NCBI GenBank assembly: GCA_009801015.1
Contig: VHZZ01000403.1
Span: 41,540 to 62,741 of the forward strand
Direction of reading: 5' to 3'
DNA: 21,202 bases
Origin: Silene noctiflora
Taxonomy: Eukaryota; Streptophyta; Magnoliopsida; Caryophyllales; Caryophyllaceae
How positions within the stretch are numbered: the stretch's first letter is position 1; the number at the start of each line of letters is the position of its first letter. A program made the position numbers and the translations under genes. The notes beneath the pieces are model-generated. The model was given only the letters and a program-made list of their open reading frames with translations, was not told where the DNA came from and did no database searches. Shown here piece by piece: positions 19,149 through 21,202 of this stretch.

Positions 19149-20118
19149 TCTCTATATACTAAAAGATTAACAAAGCTGAAGTTTTTCGCCTAACTTTTGC
19201 GCCTAAGTTACATTCTACTATCTACTATCTAATATTTATCCTCTAATTAATTTCATACCATAAATATTACATTCTAATCTGTACACAAGTGTAATTTAAA
19301 TATTCATAGTAACAATCTTTGCCATAAATAAATGACTAAATAACTTATACATTAAAAAAACTGCATACAAACTTTTATATTTAAAAGCAATCCTCTATTT
19401 AATTATTAAAAGAATAGGTTAAATCTCAAAATTTTACAGCTCAAATTACTCTACCTACAAACTAGGCCTCACATGTTTAGTCATTCTTAAATATTGGGAT
19501 TAAAATTATTAATTATTCTATAGAAATGATGGTACTGCTTTATAATTGTTATTTATCAATATTTTATAAATAAATATATTTGCTAAAATACTTTGATTAC
19601 CAATTCTTACGTGTGACATATTCAACGATATATATCATAAACGGTAAGACCATATGTTTTAATTATTTATTTTCACATTTTAACCACAAATCCCCCTTAA
19701 TATTAAAAGAATGAAAATTCTCTTAGTTTTCTCTCAAAATGTATCCATCTAAATAAANAAATAGGTCAAACTATTTTTTTTCTTTAAACTATCGTTTTAT
19801 TTAAATATAATCTTATAATTAAATTCAAAAAAAAATTTTTTTTATCAAAATAAATTAAAATTGATGTTAAANAATAAATTATAAGTTGGTAAATTTTCCA
19901 TTAAATACAATAATTGTAATTTTAGAGAATAACTTGATGCATACTTACCATTAACTTTGTGACACAAAAATTCATTAAAATAATTGAAGAAAATTTATAA
20001 AATAAATTCATAATTTTATAACTTTACTCAATTCTCTTTAATTAGTTTTTCATTATAAATAACACCTTAAAAAATAAGTACTCTATATATACCGCGCATT
20101 GCGCGGGATCTATACTAG
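19149..20118 (+). mobile_element. Non-autonomous Helitron, about 970 bp
   Basis: The 5' end begins TCTCTATATACTAAAAG immediately after A19148. The 3' end is a GC hairpin, CCGCGC-ATT-GCGCGG (20092-20106), followed by a short spacer and CTAG (20115-20118) next to T20119. TC start, subterminal hairpin, CTAG end and insertion between A and T without target duplication are the Helitron hallmarks. No Rep/helicase frame is present, so it depends on an autonomous copy elsewhere. The interior is very AT-rich and includes two ambiguous bases (19758, 19872). Confidence 0.9.
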
Positions 20119-20240
20119 TGTTATACTAACGATGTTAATGTATCGATAGCTTACTTTGAGCACTTTAATTGCTCCAAAGTAATAATGATGACCGTGATTT
20201 GACCAACTAAGGCTAAGGCCCTCTTCTTTCTGGATTTTTA

Positions 20241-20374
20241 GAGCTGAACTGAACTGAATGGAGCTGAACTGAACTGAATGGAGCTGAGCTGAACTGAACT
20301 GAATTGAGCTGAACTGAACTGAACTGAATCAACCTGAATTGAACTAAGTTGATTGGAGCTGAACTGAACTGAAA
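20241..20374 (+). repeat. (CTGAA)n pentanucleotide array
   Basis: Imperfect tandem CTGAA units are mixed with GAGCTGAACTGAACTGAATG-type higher-order units and decay towards the right end. The array is preceded by TAAGGCCCTCTTCTTTC, which resembles a PIF/Harbinger (Tourist) terminus next to a TAA target, so it may be the inside of such an element. Confidence 0.85.
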
Positions 20375-20435
20375 TAATATTAATATTAATATTAAATATA
20401 ATAATAATAACTAATAATAATTGTAATATAATAAT

Positions 20436-20486
<51 letters not shown>

Positions 20487-20500
20487 AATAATAATAATAA
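20375..20500. repeat. (ATT)n/(AAT)n microsatellite, self-complementary
   Basis: Imperfect AAT/ATT repeats lead into a perfect (ATT)n run at about 20439-20483, which switches directly to (AAT)n up to about 20500. The two halves are reverse complements and could extrude as a hairpin. Open frames across it (poly-Asn/Ile) are artefacts. Confidence 0.85.
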
Positions 20501-20548
20501 TGATAGCTGCGCGCATCCCTTTTTTTAAAAAAAATAATGATACTGACT

Positions 20549-20579
20549 ATTATTATTATTATTGTTGTTGTTGTTGTTA
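20549..20579 (+). repeat. (ATT)n(GTT)n microsatellite
   Basis: A run of ATT units passes directly into GTT units before TATAAGAAAAAG. Simple-sequence DNA. Confidence 0.75.
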
Positions 20580-20630
20580 TAAGAAAAAGAACATTACTAA
20601 TAATAATATTAATACTGGTAATTATACTAA

Positions 20631-20795
20631 TTTGGGTGATTAACTAGGTAGCCACCACGAACTAACCATAACTCACCATCAGTCTTAATTAGGTGAAATA
20701 ATTGAGCACCGATTCGCTAGATTGTTGTTCAAAGTCTAGCCATGTATCATCTTAATTTGAGTGATTAGGTATGCACCACGAACTACCAACAATTC
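20631..20795. repeat. Diverged direct repeat of about 38 bp
   Basis: TTTGGGTGATTAACTAGGTAGCCACCACGAAC-type sequence at 20631-20672 recurs at 20757-20795 as TTTGAGTGATTAGGTATGCACCACGAAC. The spacing is about 126 bp. Origin unknown. Confidence 0.55.
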
Positions 20796-21202
20796 TAATT
20801 TAATTAATTAAATAAATAAAAATCGACATACTCTAATTTCATCGTTAACAAACAAATAAAATCTGATTGAATAATTAAAACTCAACAAATAATATTAATA
20901 ATTGATAAACAAGTAAATTAATTTATTAATTGGTGAGTTAGATCTATCTTGTAACTTTTAAGTCATTTGAGCAATTAAATTAACTTTAAGGGAAAATGTT
21001 GATTTAAGAGTTCATTTAGTTTAGTTTTGGGTGAAAATGGTACACAATAGAACATTTATGAAAAAGTGTATGTGAAAGAGTAAATTTCATATATGAAAAA
21101 ACAATTAGGTATAAATAATAGTAATATTAAAATTAACATTAACAATATTATTAATAATATTATTATTAATTCATATTAATAATAATATTAGTAATAGTGA
21201 TA
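20796..21202. other. AT-rich tail of the window
   Basis: I see no gene, element ends or RNA in this stretch. It consists of AT-rich DNA with short AAT/ATT tracts, the last at about 21115-21195. Confidence 0.5.

Noticed and set aside
20238..20516. 92-codon frame of poly-Asn, Ile and Ser-rich repeats
   Set aside because: It is a translation of the CTGAA and ATT arrays, not a protein.
1..21202. A defence, CRISPR, phage or toxin-antitoxin type system
   Set aside because: The window is eukaryotic plant DNA with spliced genes and plant transposons; no direct-repeat/spacer array or prokaryotic gene cluster is present.

Overview
The window is plant nuclear DNA. It is AT-rich, its two best genes are split by short GT-AG introns, and it is littered with non-autonomous DNA transposons and microsatellites. 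The repeats recall Caryophyllales genomes (Amaranthaceae/Chenopodiaceae type), but that placement is an inference from general knowledge and is not proven here. No prokaryotic operon, CRISPR array, rRNA or tRNA gene was seen.

Three gene models are well or moderately supported. (1) A complete 16-exon minus-strand gene at 11021-18736 encodes a 578-residue AP-5 complex subunit zeta-1 (AP5Z1), an endosomal adaptor subunit. All 16 exons join in frame, and one of its introns needs a GC donor. (2) A three-exon minus-strand gene at 4548-5368 encodes a 169-residue SOB FIVE-LIKE (SOFL) type protein. (3) A single-exon plus-strand gene at 3272-3616 encodes a 114-residue secreted protein with a proline-rich stretch and a symmetric six-cysteine motif.

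A fourth, unrecognised minus-strand reading frame (303-1435) is broken after its fourth codon by a 675-bp hAT-type element with a perfect 8-bp target-site duplication. Its upstream leader (about 1436-2650) is unusually GC-rich and carries two G-quadruplex-type tracts.

Layout: 1-300 AT-rich DNA with a short direct repeat; 303-2650 the broken unit and its leader; 3272-3616 the secreted-protein gene, followed by a 68-bp hairpin element; 4548-5368 the SOFL gene; 5745-6337 a second hAT-like element carrying a SINE-like insertion; 6338-8987 repeat-rich intergenic DNA; 8996-9148 a 153-bp hAT MITE; 9157-11020 intergenic DNA and the AP5Z1 3' region; 11021-18736 AP5Z1; 19149-20118 a non-autonomous Helitron; 20241-20600 pentanucleotide and trinucleotide arrays; then AT-rich DNA to the end. 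Two single-base ambiguities (N) lie inside the Helitron at 19758 and 19872.

The genes show no sign of acting together. This is an ordinary plant gene neighbourhood shaped by transposon insertion. No wholly new system is evident. The observations most worth following are the hAT-broken gene, the GC-AG intron, the tandem duplication beside an AP5Z1 splice acceptor, the hairpin behind the secreted-protein gene, and the G-rich leader.
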